34,118 nt of DNA, from the NCBI GenBank assembly GCA_947472795.1, contig CANJBL010000023.1, forward strand, positions 1 through 34,118. Reading direction: 5' to 3'. This document shows positions 25,246 to 34,036 of the stretch, in pieces. The position numbers were made by a program, and so were the translations under genes. The notes below the pieces were generated by a model, which was not told the DNA's origin, did not search any database, and worked only from the letters and a program-made list of their open reading frames with translations. Origin of the DNA: Fidelibacterota bacterium. GTDB lineage: Bacteria; Pseudomonadota; Alphaproteobacteria; Rhodospirillales; Rhodospirillaceae. Every line of letters starts with the position of its first letter. Positions within the stretch are counted from its first letter, which is position 1.

Positions 25246-27048
25246 TTAAGCCGCGACCGCCGCACTGAAGAGTTCGTCTTCCAAGTCCATGATGGTTTCG
25301 CCGCCGGCCATGATCGAGGACAGCAGCGCGCCGGTGTAGGGCATGATCTTGTGCATATAGAACTTGGCCGTCTTGACCTTGCCCTTGTAGAAGCCCGTCG
25401 GATCATCGCCCAGCTTCGAGAAAGCGAGTTTGGCCATCTTGGCCCACATGAAGCCGACGGAGACGTAAGAGAGCAATTTCAGGAGGTCGGAGGCACCAGC
25501 GCCCGCTTCGTTCGGGTTGCTCATGCCTTTCTGCGCGATCTGGCCCACGGCCTGTTGCAGGCGGCCAAAGCCTTTGGCCAGCTCCATAACAATCTCTTCC
25601 ATGGCCGGGTCGGCGGCGTTCTGCTCGATGAACTCCTGCACCGGATGGAAGAAGGCGCGCATGTAACGGCCGTAATGGGCCGTCATTTTGCGGCCCACCA
25701 GGTCGAGCGCCTGGATGCCGTTGGTGCCTTCGTAGATTTGCGTGATGCGGGCGTCGCGCACGAACTGCTCCATCCCGTGCTCGCGGATATAGCCGTGACC
25801 GCCGAAGATCTGCACACCGAGATTAGCGTTGTCGAAACCGATGTCGGTGCCGAAGGCTTTCACCACCGGCGTCAGGAATTGGATGAGATCGTCGTGTTCC
25901 GTGCGTTCGGCTTCGGTCGCCGCTTTTTCAGCTTTGTCCTGGCTCAAGGCTACCCACATGACCAGCGCACGCGTGCCTTCGGTCAGGGCTTTCATGGTCA
26001 TGAGGTTCTTGCGCACGTCGGGATGCACAATCAGCGGATCGGCGGGCTTCTCCGGTTGAACGGCGCCCTTCAGGCTGCGGCCCTGTAGGCGCTCACGGGC
26101 GTAAAGCAGCCCGCCTTGATAGGCGACTTCCGAAAGCCCGAGGCCCTGCACACCCACACCCAGACGCGCGGTGTTCATCATGGCGAACATGGCGCGCATG
26201 CCTTTGTTCTTCTCACCGACAAGCCAGCCTTTGGCATTGTCGAAGTTGATGACGCAGGTGGCCGAAGCTTTGATGCCCATCTTGTGCTCGATAGAGCCGC
26301 AGGACGCGCCGTTGCGCTGCCCCGGCGTGCCGTCGGCTTTGGGCAGGAACTTGGGGCAGATGAACAGGCTAATGCCCTTGATCCCTGCCGGAGAGTCAGG
26401 CGTGCGTGCCAAAACCAGATGCACGATGTTTTGCGTAAGGTCGTGCTCGCCGGCGGAGATGAAGATCTTGGTGCCTGTGAGATTGTAGCTGCCGTCCGCC
26501 TGAGGCTCGGCCTTGGTGCGCACGAGGCCGAGGTCGGTGCCGCACTGCGGCTCGGTGAGGCACATGGTGCCCGACCAAGTGCCGTCGGTGAACTTCGGCA
26601 AGTAGAGCTGCTTCTGCTCTTCGGTGCCGTAGAGCTTGAGCGCGTTATAGGCGCCGTGGGTCAGGCCCGGATACATGCCGAACGCCATGTTGGCGGAGCA
26701 AATCATCTCCTCGACCATCATGTTGATGGCTTTGGGCGCGCCCTGGCCGCCGTATTCCTGATCGGCGCCGAGGCCGGTCCAGCCGCCAGCGATGAACTGG
26801 TCATAGGCTTCCTTGAAGCCCTTGGGCGTGCGCACAACCCCATTCTCGAAGTGGCAACCTTCTTCGTCACCGGAGCGATTCAAGGGAAACAGCACTTCTT
26901 GGGACAACTTGGCCGCTTCTTCCAGGACCGCATCCACAACGTCTGGCGAGAAATCACCGTAGCCGGGAAGGTTTGCGAGGTCGTCGCCATTGAACAGCTC
27001 GCGGTAGACGAACTTCATATCGCGAAGTGGAGCGGTATAGACGGCCAT
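25246..27048 (-). CDS. Acyl-CoA dehydrogenase, long (600-aa) FadE/DmdC-like type
   Basis: The FAD enzyme makes the trans-2-enoyl-CoA in beta-oxidation. At 600 residues it belongs to the long type with an extra C-terminal domain. Landmarks are ELFNGDDLANLPGYG near the N-terminus, the FAD/substrate segment MCLTEPQCGTDLG (162-174), KIFISAGEHD (194-203), IEHKMGIKAS (253-262), and the catalytic base E440 in QIYEGTNGIQALDL. The helical C-terminal extension runs from about 460 and contains GAGASDLLKLLSYVSVGFMWAKMA. AAGGAG precedes the ATG at good spacing. It starts 11 bases after the FadB-like gene ends. Confidence 0.94.
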   Translation of the reverse strand: MAVYTAPLRDMKFVYRELFNGDDLANLPGYGDFSPDVVDAVLEEAAKLSQEVLFPLNRSGDEEGCHFENGVVRTPKGFKEAYDQFIAGGWTGLGADQEYGGQGAPKAINMMVEEMICSANMAFGMYPGLTHGAYNALKLYGTEEQKQLYLPKFTDGTWSGTMCLTEPQCGTDLGLVRTKAEPQADGSYNLTGTKIFISAGEHDLTQNIVHLVLARTPDSPAGIKGISLFICPKFLPKADGTPGQRNGASCGSIEHKMGIKASATCVINFDNAKGWLVGEKNKGMRAMFAMMNTARLGVGVQGLGLSEVAYQGGLLYARERLQGRSLKGAVQPEKPADPLIVHPDVRKNLMTMKALTEGTRALVMWVALSQDKAEKAATEAERTEHDDLIQFLTPVVKAFGTDIGFDNANLGVQIFGGHGYIREHGMEQFVRDARITQIYEGTNGIQALDLVGRKMTAHYGRYMRAFFHPVQEFIEQNAADPAMEEIVMELAKGFGRLQQAVGQIAQKGMSNPNEAGAGASDLLKLLSYVSVGFMWAKMAKLAFSKLGDDPTGFYKGKVKTAKFYMHKIMPYTGALLSSIMAGGETIMDLEDELFSAAVAA

Positions 27049-27059
27049 AGTGCGTCTCC

Positions 27060-29396
27060 TTAATTCCGAAGCGGTTTGCCGGTGTCGAGCATGACTTCCA
27101 TGCGCGCCAGCGTCGCCGGGTTACGCGCGAGTTCCAGGAAGGCCTGGCGCTCGAGCTTCAGGATGTCTTTCTCGCTGATGGTATCGACGGGATCGGTATT
27201 GCCGCCCGTCAGAACCTTAGCGAGGGCCAGAGAGACGACCATGTCGTGCGGCGTGACCTTGCCCTGCAACTGCATACCCTGCAGTGCCACCGTAAGGGCG
27301 GCTACGCCACCGGCGCCTGGTAGCGAGATCACTTGATCCTTGGGTGGCTGATAACCTTCGGCGAGCTTCAGCACTTTGGCTTTCGCATCGGCCAGCAGGC
27401 GGTCGCGGTTCATGGTGATCTGGTCGTCCTTGCGCAGGATGCCCATTTCCTTGGCCTCGAAGGCGGATTTAGAAACCTGCGCGGTGCCGATCATCTCGAA
27501 AGCTTTACCCGAAGCCGGGATAGGTCCCTTGGGCATCTTCGGATCGTTCTTGAAGCGCAGCAGCATCTCTTTGCAGCCCCCCCAGCCGGGGATCACGCCG
27601 ACGCCGACCTCGACGAGGCCGGTGTAGGTTTCCGCGTGCGCCTGGATGGAATCCGAGTGCAGAAGGATTTCGCACCCGCCGCCGAGCGCCATGCCGAGAG
27701 GTGCTGCGACAACGGGGAAGGGCGCTTGTTTCAGGGCGAGGTAGGTTTTCTGGCCTTCCTCGATCTGGCTTTCCAACTCTGCCCACACAGCGATATTGGC
27801 GGCGAACAGCACAAGGCCGATATTCGCGCCGACAGAGAAGTTCGGACCTTCGTTGTGAACAACGAGGCCTTTCCACTTCTTATCGCTCTTGATGAGCTTG
27901 ATAGTGTCCTTGTAGGCCGCCATGGTCAGTGGATCGAGGCTGTTGGCGCGCGACGTGAACTCGAAGCACAGCACGCCGTCGCCGATATCCCAGACCTTTG
28001 CCGACGGGTTCTTGAGGACGGGTTTGCCGGCGCGTTTGACATCGGAAAGTTTGAGTACGCCCGGCGCACGCACCACATCGGCATAGTCGCCCGTGGTGGT
28101 GAGGTATTGCAGCTTACCGCCTTCGGTGCGGTAGAAGCCGCCCTTTTCAGCCGCCAGCTTCAGCATCGGCGGAACGGGTTTCTTATCTGCCGCGAGTTTG
28201 TCGGCAAACCATTTGGCACCCATGTCGTCGATGATCTCGAATGGACCTTTGCCCCAACCGTAGCCGTCTTTCATGGCCTCATCGACGTCGGTGATGCGGT
28301 CGGCGATCTCAGGAACAAGGGCCGCGGTGTAGGTGAGGCCCTGACTGGCGAGTTTCCAGGCGTATTGACCGCCTTTATCGGGTGATTCCACCAGCGCTTT
28401 AAGGCCGCCTTTCTTGGAGGCGTTCAGGCTCGGCAGATCGGCCTTCACACTGGGCGCGTATTGCGCGGTGGTGAGGTTGAGGCTTTCCTTGATCTTCTGG
28501 CCGCCGTCTTTCTTCACGCGGTAGAAGCCGGACACGCCTTTGCGACCGATCCACTTATTCTGAAGCATGGTGGTGATGACGGGCGGCTCGGCCGAGATGC
28601 GCACGTAGTCGTCGGTCTTGGGCAGCAGCGACAGCATGGACTTGGTGATGTGGGGCATCAGGTCGAGGCCCACGAGGTCAATCAAGCCGAACACGCCGGT
28701 CTTGGGGATACCGAAGGGACGCGAAGCGATGGCGTCGGCTTCGTCCACGGTGAGGCCGAGGTTGATGGCCTCGATCACGCCGGTCTGCAGCCAGTACATG
28801 CCGATGCGGTTGCCGATGAATCCCGGTGTGTCCTTGCAGATGACCACACCCTTGCCCAGGCGCACGTCGCAGAAGTCGCGGATCATCGTGAGGTGTTCTT
28901 TTTTGGTTTTGGAAGAGGCGACCAATTCCAGCAGGCGCATATAGCGCGGCGGGTTGAAGAAGTGCGTGATCATGAAATCCTGCACCATGTCGGCCGGCAT
29001 GCCGGCTTCCAGCTCTTTCAGCGGAATGGTGGAGGTGTTGGAGGACACGACGGAGCCCTTCTTGCGGGTCTCCTCGACCTTCCTATAGAGGGTCTTCTTG
29101 ATCTCGAGATTTTCGATGACCGCTTCAATGATCCAGTCGCAATCGGCGAGCAGGTTCATATGATCTTCGGTGTTGCCGGTGGTGATCAGGCTGGCGTTGC
29201 GCTTGGACATGAAGGGCGCGGGGTCGGTCTTCAGCAGTTTAGCGACCGCGCCTTCCGCGATGGCATTCCGATTGGGATTGTCCTTGGGCACGATGTCCAG
29301 CAACACGCAGGGGACGCCCGCGTTGGTGATATGCGCGGCGATGCTGGCGCCCATGACGCCGGCACCAATCACCGCGGCTTTTTTGATTTCGGCCAT
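27060..29396 (-). CDS. 3-hydroxyacyl-CoA dehydrogenase / enoyl-CoA hydratase (FadB-like)
   Basis: The 778-residue bifunctional enzyme covers the hydration and second oxidation steps of beta-oxidation. The domain order is dehydrogenase first and hydratase last, the reverse of E. coli FadB. The NAD fold starts at once (GAGVMGASIA, 11-20), with ITHFFNPPRYMRLLELV (catalytic His-Glu pair). A 3HCDH C-terminal region holds GFIGNRIGMYWLQTGVIEAI and a second copy follows around TDVDEAMKDGYGWGKGPFE. The crotonase part, from about 490, has VHNEGPNFSVGANIG and PLGMALGGGCEILLHSD. I start at the ATG at 29396 (AGGGGGC upstream); the longer frame runs into the thiolase gene. It is 14 bases from the thiolase stop. 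Confidence 0.94.
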   Translation of the reverse strand: MAEIKKAAVIGAGVMGASIAAHITNAGVPCVLLDIVPKDNPNRNAIAEGAVAKLLKTDPAPFMSKRNASLITTGNTEDHMNLLADCDWIIEAVIENLEIKKTLYRKVEETRKKGSVVSSNTSTIPLKELEAGMPADMVQDFMITHFFNPPRYMRLLELVASSKTKKEHLTMIRDFCDVRLGKGVVICKDTPGFIGNRIGMYWLQTGVIEAINLGLTVDEADAIASRPFGIPKTGVFGLIDLVGLDLMPHITKSMLSLLPKTDDYVRISAEPPVITTMLQNKWIGRKGVSGFYRVKKDGGQKIKESLNLTTAQYAPSVKADLPSLNASKKGGLKALVESPDKGGQYAWKLASQGLTYTAALVPEIADRITDVDEAMKDGYGWGKGPFEIIDDMGAKWFADKLAADKKPVPPMLKLAAEKGGFYRTEGGKLQYLTTTGDYADVVRAPGVLKLSDVKRAGKPVLKNPSAKVWDIGDGVLCFEFTSRANSLDPLTMAAYKDTIKLIKSDKKWKGLVVHNEGPNFSVGANIGLVLFAANIAVWAELESQIEEGQKTYLALKQAPFPVVAAPLGMALGGGCEILLHSDSIQAHAETYTGLVEVGVGVIPGWGGCKEMLLRFKNDPKMPKGPIPASGKAFEMIGTAQVSKSAFEAKEMGILRKDDQITMNRDRLLADAKAKVLKLAEGYQPPKDQVISLPGAGGVAALTVALQGMQLQGKVTPHDMVVSLALAKVLTGGNTDPVDTISEKDILKLERQAFLELARNPATLARMEVMLDTGKPLRN

Positions 29397-29410
29397 GTGT
29401 GCATGCCCCC

Positions 29411-30547
29411 TTACATGGCTTCCAGAACGGTGGCGATGCCTTGTCCGCCGCCGATGCACATGGTGGAGAGCGCGTATTTCTTCTTCTCGCGTTGAAGCAG
29501 AGCAGCGGCCTTGCCGGTGATGCGTCCGCCGGATGCGCCCAGCGGGTGACCGATGGCGATGGCGCCGCCGTCGAGATTGGTCTTGGTGAGATCGATGCCC
29601 AGTTCCTGAATGACCGAGAGGGACTGAGCAGCGAAGGCTTCGTTGACCTCGAAGATGTCGATCTGGTTGAGCTTCAATCCCGCACGCGCGAGCGCTTTCT
29701 GTGTGGCTGGCACGGGCCCGATGCCCATGATCTCCGGTGCGCAGCCGGCGACGGCGATGGAGAGGATGCGGGCCAGCGGCTTGATGCCTTTTTTCTTGGC
29801 GTACTCTTCGCTGCAGACGAGCACGGCGGAGGCGCCATCGGTGAGCGGCGAGGACGTGCCGGCGGTGACGGAGCCGGTTTCCTTGAAGACCGGCTTCAGG
29901 CCGGCGAGCGCTTCCAGCGTGCTGTCCGCACGGATGCAGCCGTCGGCATCGATCATGCCGCCTTCGCCCTTCACGGGAATGATCTCGTCCTTGAACTTGC
30001 CGGCGGCTTGCGCGGCGGCGGCGCGCTTATGGCTTTCCACCGCGAAGGCTTCCTGCTTGGCGCGCGCGATCTGATACTTGTCAGCCAGGTTTTCGGCGGT
30101 CTCGCCCATGCCGATGTAAGCCTTGCTGCCAGCGCTGACGAGGCCGGGGTTCGGCATGGGGTTGAAGCCGCCCATGGGAATGCGGCTCATGCTTTCCACA
30201 CCGGCGCAGATGAAGGCATCGCCCGCACCCATCTTGATGGAGCCTGCCGCCTGGTGGATGGATTGCATGGAGGAGCCGCAGAAGCGGTTCACCGTTACGC
30301 CCGCAACGCTCACGGGCAGGCCGGAGAGGAACGCGGCGATGCGCCCGATGTTGAAGCCTTGCTCACCTTCGGGGAAGGCGCAACCCATGATGATGTCTTC
30401 GATGTCGGCGGGGTCGAGCTTGGTTTTATCAACGAGGCCCTTGATGACGGCGCCAATCATGTCGTCGGGCCGCGTCTTGCGCAGGGCGCCCTTGTTGGCC
30501 AGATGGAAAGCGGAGCGGACATATCCCGCGATGACAACGTTGCTCAT
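29411..30547 (-). CDS. fadA: Acetyl-CoA C-acyltransferase (thiolase)
   Basis: The 378-residue thiolase closes the beta-oxidation cycle by cleaving 3-ketoacyl-CoA. The nucleophile is C90 in NRFCGSSMQS, with the NEAF motif at 302-305 (EVNEAFAAQS), H334 in AIAIGHPLGASG and the second active-site cysteine C364 in CIGGGQG. All catalytic residues are present. The length is slightly short but normal for this group. The ATG at 30547 is preceded by AGGGGGAC. It is the second gene of the operon, 34 bases after the acyl-CoA ligase and directly before its FadB-like partner; the two may form a complex. Confidence 0.94.
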   Translation of the reverse strand: MSNVVIAGYVRSAFHLANKGALRKTRPDDMIGAVIKGLVDKTKLDPADIEDIIMGCAFPEGEQGFNIGRIAAFLSGLPVSVAGVTVNRFCGSSMQSIHQAAGSIKMGAGDAFICAGVESMSRIPMGGFNPMPNPGLVSAGSKAYIGMGETAENLADKYQIARAKQEAFAVESHKRAAAAQAAGKFKDEIIPVKGEGGMIDADGCIRADSTLEALAGLKPVFKETGSVTAGTSSPLTDGASAVLVCSEEYAKKKGIKPLARILSIAVAGCAPEIMGIGPVPATQKALARAGLKLNQIDIFEVNEAFAAQSLSVIQELGIDLTKTNLDGGAIAIGHPLGASGGRITGKAAALLQREKKKYALSTMCIGGGQGIATVLEAM

Positions 30548-30581
30548 GGCTGCGTCCCCCTAATGGTGGTCCGGTAAGTGG

Positions 30582-32300
30582 TTAAGTTGGTTTGGATGAA
30601 GCAACTTCCTGCTTCAGTTCCTTCTTGGATAGTTTTCCGATGAGTGATTTGGGCAGCTGGTCGCGGAACTCGTATTGCGCGGGCTGTTCGATTTTGGAGA
30701 CCTTGTCCTTCATAAATGCGCGGATCTCGGCCTCGGTCAGCGTCATGCCGGGGCGCACCTTGATGTAGGCTTTGGGCGCCTCGCCGCGATAAGCATCGGG
30801 AATGCCGATGACGGTGGTCTCTTCCACGGCCGGGTGCTGATAAAGCGCCTCTTCCAGCACGCGCGGGTAAATCTTGTAGCCCGAGGCGTTGATCATGTCC
30901 TTGATGCGGTCGACGATGAAGACATAACCCTCTTCATCGATGTAACCCACGTCGCCGGTGTGCAGCGCGCCGTTCTTCAAGACATCCGCGGTCTCCTGGG
31001 GGCGTCCCCAATAGCCCTTCATGACTTGCGGACCCTTGATGCAGATCTCGCCTTTTTCGCCGATGCCGAGCACGCGGCCGTCGTCCAATGCGCGGATCTC
31101 GATAATTGTACCGGGCATGGGTAGGCCGACGGAGCCGGGTTTGTTTACGCCCTCGGTGGGATTGGTGCAGGCGACAGGCGAGCTTTCGGAAAGGCCGTAG
31201 CCTTCCACCACCACGCACTTGGTGCGCGCCTCAAAAGCCCTCTTCACTTCGACCGGTAAAGGTGCTCCGCCCGAGATGCAGAGCTTGATGGAGGTGAGGT
31301 CGTATTTGTCGACATCGGGCGAATTGTTGATGGCGGTGTAAATGGTGGGCACCGCTGGAAACAGCGTCGGCTTCTTCTTGTCGATGTTCTTCAAACAGTC
31401 TTTCAGATCGAAGCGCGGCATCATGATGATCTCGGCGCCGTACTCCATGCCCACCAGCAGAATCACGGTCATGGCGAAGACATGGAAGAAGGGCAGGGCG
31501 GCGAGGAAGCGTTCTTTGCCGGGTTGTGGATTGTTGAACCACATGGAGACCTGGCGCGCGTTGGCCGTGCAGTTGGCGTGCGTGAGCATGGCGGCCTTGG
31601 GCACGCCGGTGGTGCCGCCGGTGTACTGAAGCACAGCCACATCTTCCTTGGGGTCGATGGTGACGGGCTCGGGTTCGCCGTCGTTGTCGATAAGGTCATC
31701 CCACCAGATCTGGCGGTCGTCCTCCTCCACATCGGCCACGGTCGAACGTTTGAAGAGATTGAACATCACCGCCGTTCCAAAAGGCAGAGCTTCGGCCATG
31801 GAACAGACGATGAGTTTCTTCAGCGGCGAATTGTTCAGGAGCGTGCGCGCCTTGGGATACATGGCGGTGAGATCCATGGTCACCAGGTACTCGGCCCCGG
31901 AATCCTTGACCATGTTCTCCAGCTCGCGCGCGGCATAAAGCGGGTTCATGTTCACGACCGTGCCGCCGGCCATCAGGATCCCGAAGAAGGAGGCGATGTA
32001 GTAGGGCGTGTTGGGCAGCAGCAGCGCGACGCGCGTACCCTTGGTGACACCGATCTTCTGGAAGCCCTCGGCCGCCTTCATGGCAAGCTCTAGTGTCTCG
32101 GCGTAGGACCACTGCTTGCCGAGGAACTCCATACAGGGGTGGCTGGGGAATCTGCCGGCAGCCTTTTCCAGCAGCGAGAAAACGGTAGTGGCGGGAAGGG
32201 CGGCGTCCCACGGAGCGAAGGGCGGATAGTTCCGCAGCCAGGGGTAAGCCTGGGCGCCGACCGTTTCGCGTGCGGACTTTTGTACGTCGGTTACCACCAT
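30582..32300 (-). CDS. fadD: Long-chain fatty acid-CoA ligase
   Basis: The 572-residue ANL-superfamily enzyme activates fatty acids with ATP and CoA at the start of beta-oxidation. The core motifs are YTGGTTGVPKAAMLTH (near 215), EGYGLSESSPVACTNP, LHTGDVGYIDEEGYVFIVDRIKDMINASGYKIYP (the A7/A8 region with the FadD linker), and the catalytic lysine in SLIGKLSKKELK near the C-terminus. It lacks the FAAL-type PNFAY segment seen in the last gene of the operon, so the operon has both a CoA-type and an AMP/carrier-type activating enzyme. AAGGGGAC lies upstream of the ATG at 32300. It is the first gene of the six-gene unit. Confidence 0.94.
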   Translation of the reverse strand: MVVTDVQKSARETVGAQAYPWLRNYPPFAPWDAALPATTVFSLLEKAAGRFPSHPCMEFLGKQWSYAETLELAMKAAEGFQKIGVTKGTRVALLLPNTPYYIASFFGILMAGGTVVNMNPLYAARELENMVKDSGAEYLVTMDLTAMYPKARTLLNNSPLKKLIVCSMAEALPFGTAVMFNLFKRSTVADVEEDDRQIWWDDLIDNDGEPEPVTIDPKEDVAVLQYTGGTTGVPKAAMLTHANCTANARQVSMWFNNPQPGKERFLAALPFFHVFAMTVILLVGMEYGAEIIMMPRFDLKDCLKNIDKKKPTLFPAVPTIYTAINNSPDVDKYDLTSIKLCISGGAPLPVEVKRAFEARTKCVVVEGYGLSESSPVACTNPTEGVNKPGSVGLPMPGTIIEIRALDDGRVLGIGEKGEICIKGPQVMKGYWGRPQETADVLKNGALHTGDVGYIDEEGYVFIVDRIKDMINASGYKIYPRVLEEALYQHPAVEETTVIGIPDAYRGEAPKAYIKVRPGMTLTEAEIRAFMKDKVSKIEQPAQYEFRDQLPKSLIGKLSKKELKQEVASSKPT

Positions 32301-32509
32301 GCCGTGGCCCGTCCCCTTCTGGTTGGGAAAAATCCTAGCGAATCAAACGCTTCGCGACCAGGGGCGGGCATAAAGCCGAGCAAAACGCGGAGTCCGGGAG
32401 GATGGGGGGAGGGGCGAGGAGCGCCAAAGGGCGCGACTCCGGGGAGGAGTTTAGCGTCAAGGGGATGGCGGAGTTATCCACAGCGTATCAGCCGCTCGAT
32501 TGATAAGGC
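32301..32509 (-). promoter_or_regulatory. Intergenic region upstream of fadD with a palindrome
   Basis: This gene-free stretch should hold the fad operon promoter. The clearest feature is GCGAATCAAACGCTTCGC (32338-32355), GCGAA and TTCGC arms around eight bases, 38 bases before the fadD ATG. It could bind a TetR-type fatty-acid regulator such as a FadR/PsrA analogue, but no such gene is in the window. A G-rich imperfect stem (around 32415-32450) follows. I see no small gene or RNA here. Confidence 0.35.
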
Positions 32510-33193
32510 TCATTGTGGATGGAGAATGGGATTGTCCATCGGACGCGGGTCTTTCGGAATGAAGCCATCGTCGGGCCCGCAACCTTCGGCGGCGAGCCCT
32601 TGGTCGTCGTCAGTGCACTGATTGGCCTTAAAACCGTTCAGGTCCTTCTCCGTCGTTAGAACGATATACGCATATTCTGGAGAGTGGCCAAAGCCGCGCT
32701 CGGCAAACCGGACATAGATGGATGTGTCGTACACCCGAATGCTGGTTTGAAAACCATCCTCATGTGATCGTGTAATCGCCTCGTCAAGCCAGCGGCGACT
32801 GTCCTTCCACGCAGGGAAAAGCGCGGCGATGGCCTCAATCGCATTCTGCTGTTGAAGCTCCGCAGAATCAACATCAGCCGGATCAGGTTCACCCCGCCTG
32901 CCAATCAGGGGCTCATAGTCGCGCAATTCCGGCTCAAGATGGATAATTGGCGCGCCGTCGCTGCTGCTGTAAAGATGTCGGGCTCTAACATACGGGTATC
33001 TTTCGCCTGAGCAGGTGCCGTACTTCTCGTTGCCCCAGGTGCACTTTAACGTTCGCGATAAATCCTTTTTGATGCTTTCCAGCGGACGAAATAATGGCGA
33101 TTGGCTCGGCGTATTGCTGGCGGCATCGGCAGCAGTGATGAGCATCACCGCTGCACAGATAATCCCAGCATAGATAGGACGTTGGACCGACAT
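32510..33193 (-). CDS. Secreted protein of unknown family, paralogue of the next upstream gene
   Basis: The 227-residue product has a signal peptide (MSVQRPIYAGIICAAVMLITAADA). The mature part shares a pattern with the product at 33237-33887: CTWGN against CTWAN near the N-terminus; ALFPAWKDSRRWLDEAI against KLLPEWADAETWTKSAL; FQTSIRVYDTSIYV against FQTSTRVGSTSVYV; YAYIVLTTEKDLNGFK against FASLVLTKALDLTKYK; then CTDDDQG against CGDDDQG, and the end DNPILHPQ against ENPILHLR. I do not recognise the family. Conserved cysteines suggest a disulphide in the periplasm or outside. GGTGAG precedes the ATG. It starts 43 bases after the paralogue ends, so the two are probably cotranscribed. Confidence 0.75.
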   Translation of the reverse strand: MSVQRPIYAGIICAAVMLITAADAASNTPSQSPLFRPLESIKKDLSRTLKCTWGNEKYGTCSGERYPYVRARHLYSSSDGAPIIHLEPELRDYEPLIGRRGEPDPADVDSAELQQQNAIEAIAALFPAWKDSRRWLDEAITRSHEDGFQTSIRVYDTSIYVRFAERGFGHSPEYAYIVLTTEKDLNGFKANQCTDDDQGLAAEGCGPDDGFIPKDPRPMDNPILHPQ

Positions 33194-33236
33194 AGCTTCT
33201 CACCGTTGTTGGCAAAGGGAAAATTTGCCGGCGTAA

Positions 33237-33887
33237 TTATCTCAGATGGAGAATTGGATTTTCGGCTGGGCGCTCATAGTTGCGATCTCGGCACTTATCT
33301 AAACCTGGCCCCTGATCGTCATCACCGCACGGATATTTCTTATATTTGGTCAGATCTAGCGCTTTTGTCAGTACAAGTGATGCAAAACGACCTTCCTCAT
33401 TTGAGTGTTTGTTCTCTGTCACATAGACAGATGTGCTGCCCACGCGGGTGCTCGTCTGAAAATCACCTTCTTTGGCTTTGGTGAGTGCGCTCTTGGTCCA
33501 AGTTTCTGCATCCGCCCACTCGGGCAACAATTTAGAAATGGCTTTTGCGACGGCATCACTATCATCCGGTAACTCACGAAACTGAGGATAGTCTTCAGCA
33601 AGAAGTGGATGGAAAGAGATGCTATCGATTTTCCCCTCCGGCGTTACTTCCAGAAAAACCCAATTTCGATCCAAAGAATCGCGGTCGCACCGGTGCAGAC
33701 GCACATCCTCGTCAGAGTCAGATGTGGTTTTGTACCCGTCCGCATTCGCCCACGTGCACCTCGCGGCTGCTGCAATCCTTGCCTTTGCTTGCTCAATAGG
33801 CTGATCAAGCACTGAAGTGTTAGAAGGGGAGCAAGAAGTCAGCAGAGTCGAGGCAAAAATTGAGATTGCCAAGTTTGCACGATGCAT
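33237..33887 (-). CDS. Putative lipoprotein of unknown family, tandem paralogue
   Basis: The 216-residue product begins MHRANLAISIFASTLLTSC, with a lipobox LTSC and lipidation cysteine C19, so unlike its paralogue it is probably membrane-anchored. It shares with the downstream gene the CTWAN, FQTSTRV-STSVYV, C-DDDQG and NPILH motifs. It has DSDEDVRLHRCDRDSLDRNW where the other has a different loop. Its DNA looks more AT-rich than the metabolic genes, which with the nearby IS hints at recent acquisition. The ATG at 33887 is preceded by GGGAG; a frame open to 33902 adds five residues and is less likely. Function unknown. Confidence 0.75.
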   Translation of the reverse strand: MHRANLAISIFASTLLTSCSPSNTSVLDQPIEQAKARIAAAARCTWANADGYKTTSDSDEDVRLHRCDRDSLDRNWVFLEVTPEGKIDSISFHPLLAEDYPQFRELPDDSDAVAKAISKLLPEWADAETWTKSALTKAKEGDFQTSTRVGSTSVYVTENKHSNEEGRFASLVLTKALDLTKYKKYPCGDDDQGPGLDKCRDRNYERPAENPILHLR

Positions 33888-33971
33888 AACTTCTACTCCC
33901 ATTGTCTATCACTCAGCTCGTAAATAGTTCTTCACGCGATGGGTAGCCTGCCAGATCAACGAGGCAGCCAA
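33888..33971. other. Short flank between the unknown lipoprotein gene and the right IS
   Basis: About 84 bases hold the lipoprotein Shine-Dalgarno (GGGAG near 33896-33900) and then sequence cut by the IS at 33971/33972. On the minus strand, two frames run out of the IS and stop here at 33913 and 33909, ending VDLAGYPSREELFTS or WQATHRVKNYLRAE. Either could be the tail of a gene interrupted by the IS; neither is recognisable. Confidence 0.3.
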
Positions 33972-33995
33972 TGACCTGACGGCTTTTTTTGTACC
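33972..33995 (+). repeat. Left terminal inverted repeat of the IS
   Basis: TGACCTGACGGCTTTTTTTG ending TACC pairs imperfectly with the repeat at 254-231, with nine identical terminal bases. Confidence 0.72.
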
Positions 33996-34036
33996 GGTTG
34001 ATTTGAGAGAATTGACCCCAACAGGAGGAGCTGAAC

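Noticed and set aside
26116-30577. Long plus-strand open frames opposite the fad genes (for example 27333-28385, 28461-29495 and 29399-30577)
   Set aside because: They lie wholly inside well-supported beta-oxidation genes, show no family motifs and have the composition of antisense shadows.
32301-32509. A small RNA or gene between fadD and the unknown secreted protein
   Set aside because: I find no clear ORF with a Shine-Dalgarno and no terminator-like stem with a T-run; only a palindrome and G-rich sequence are present.
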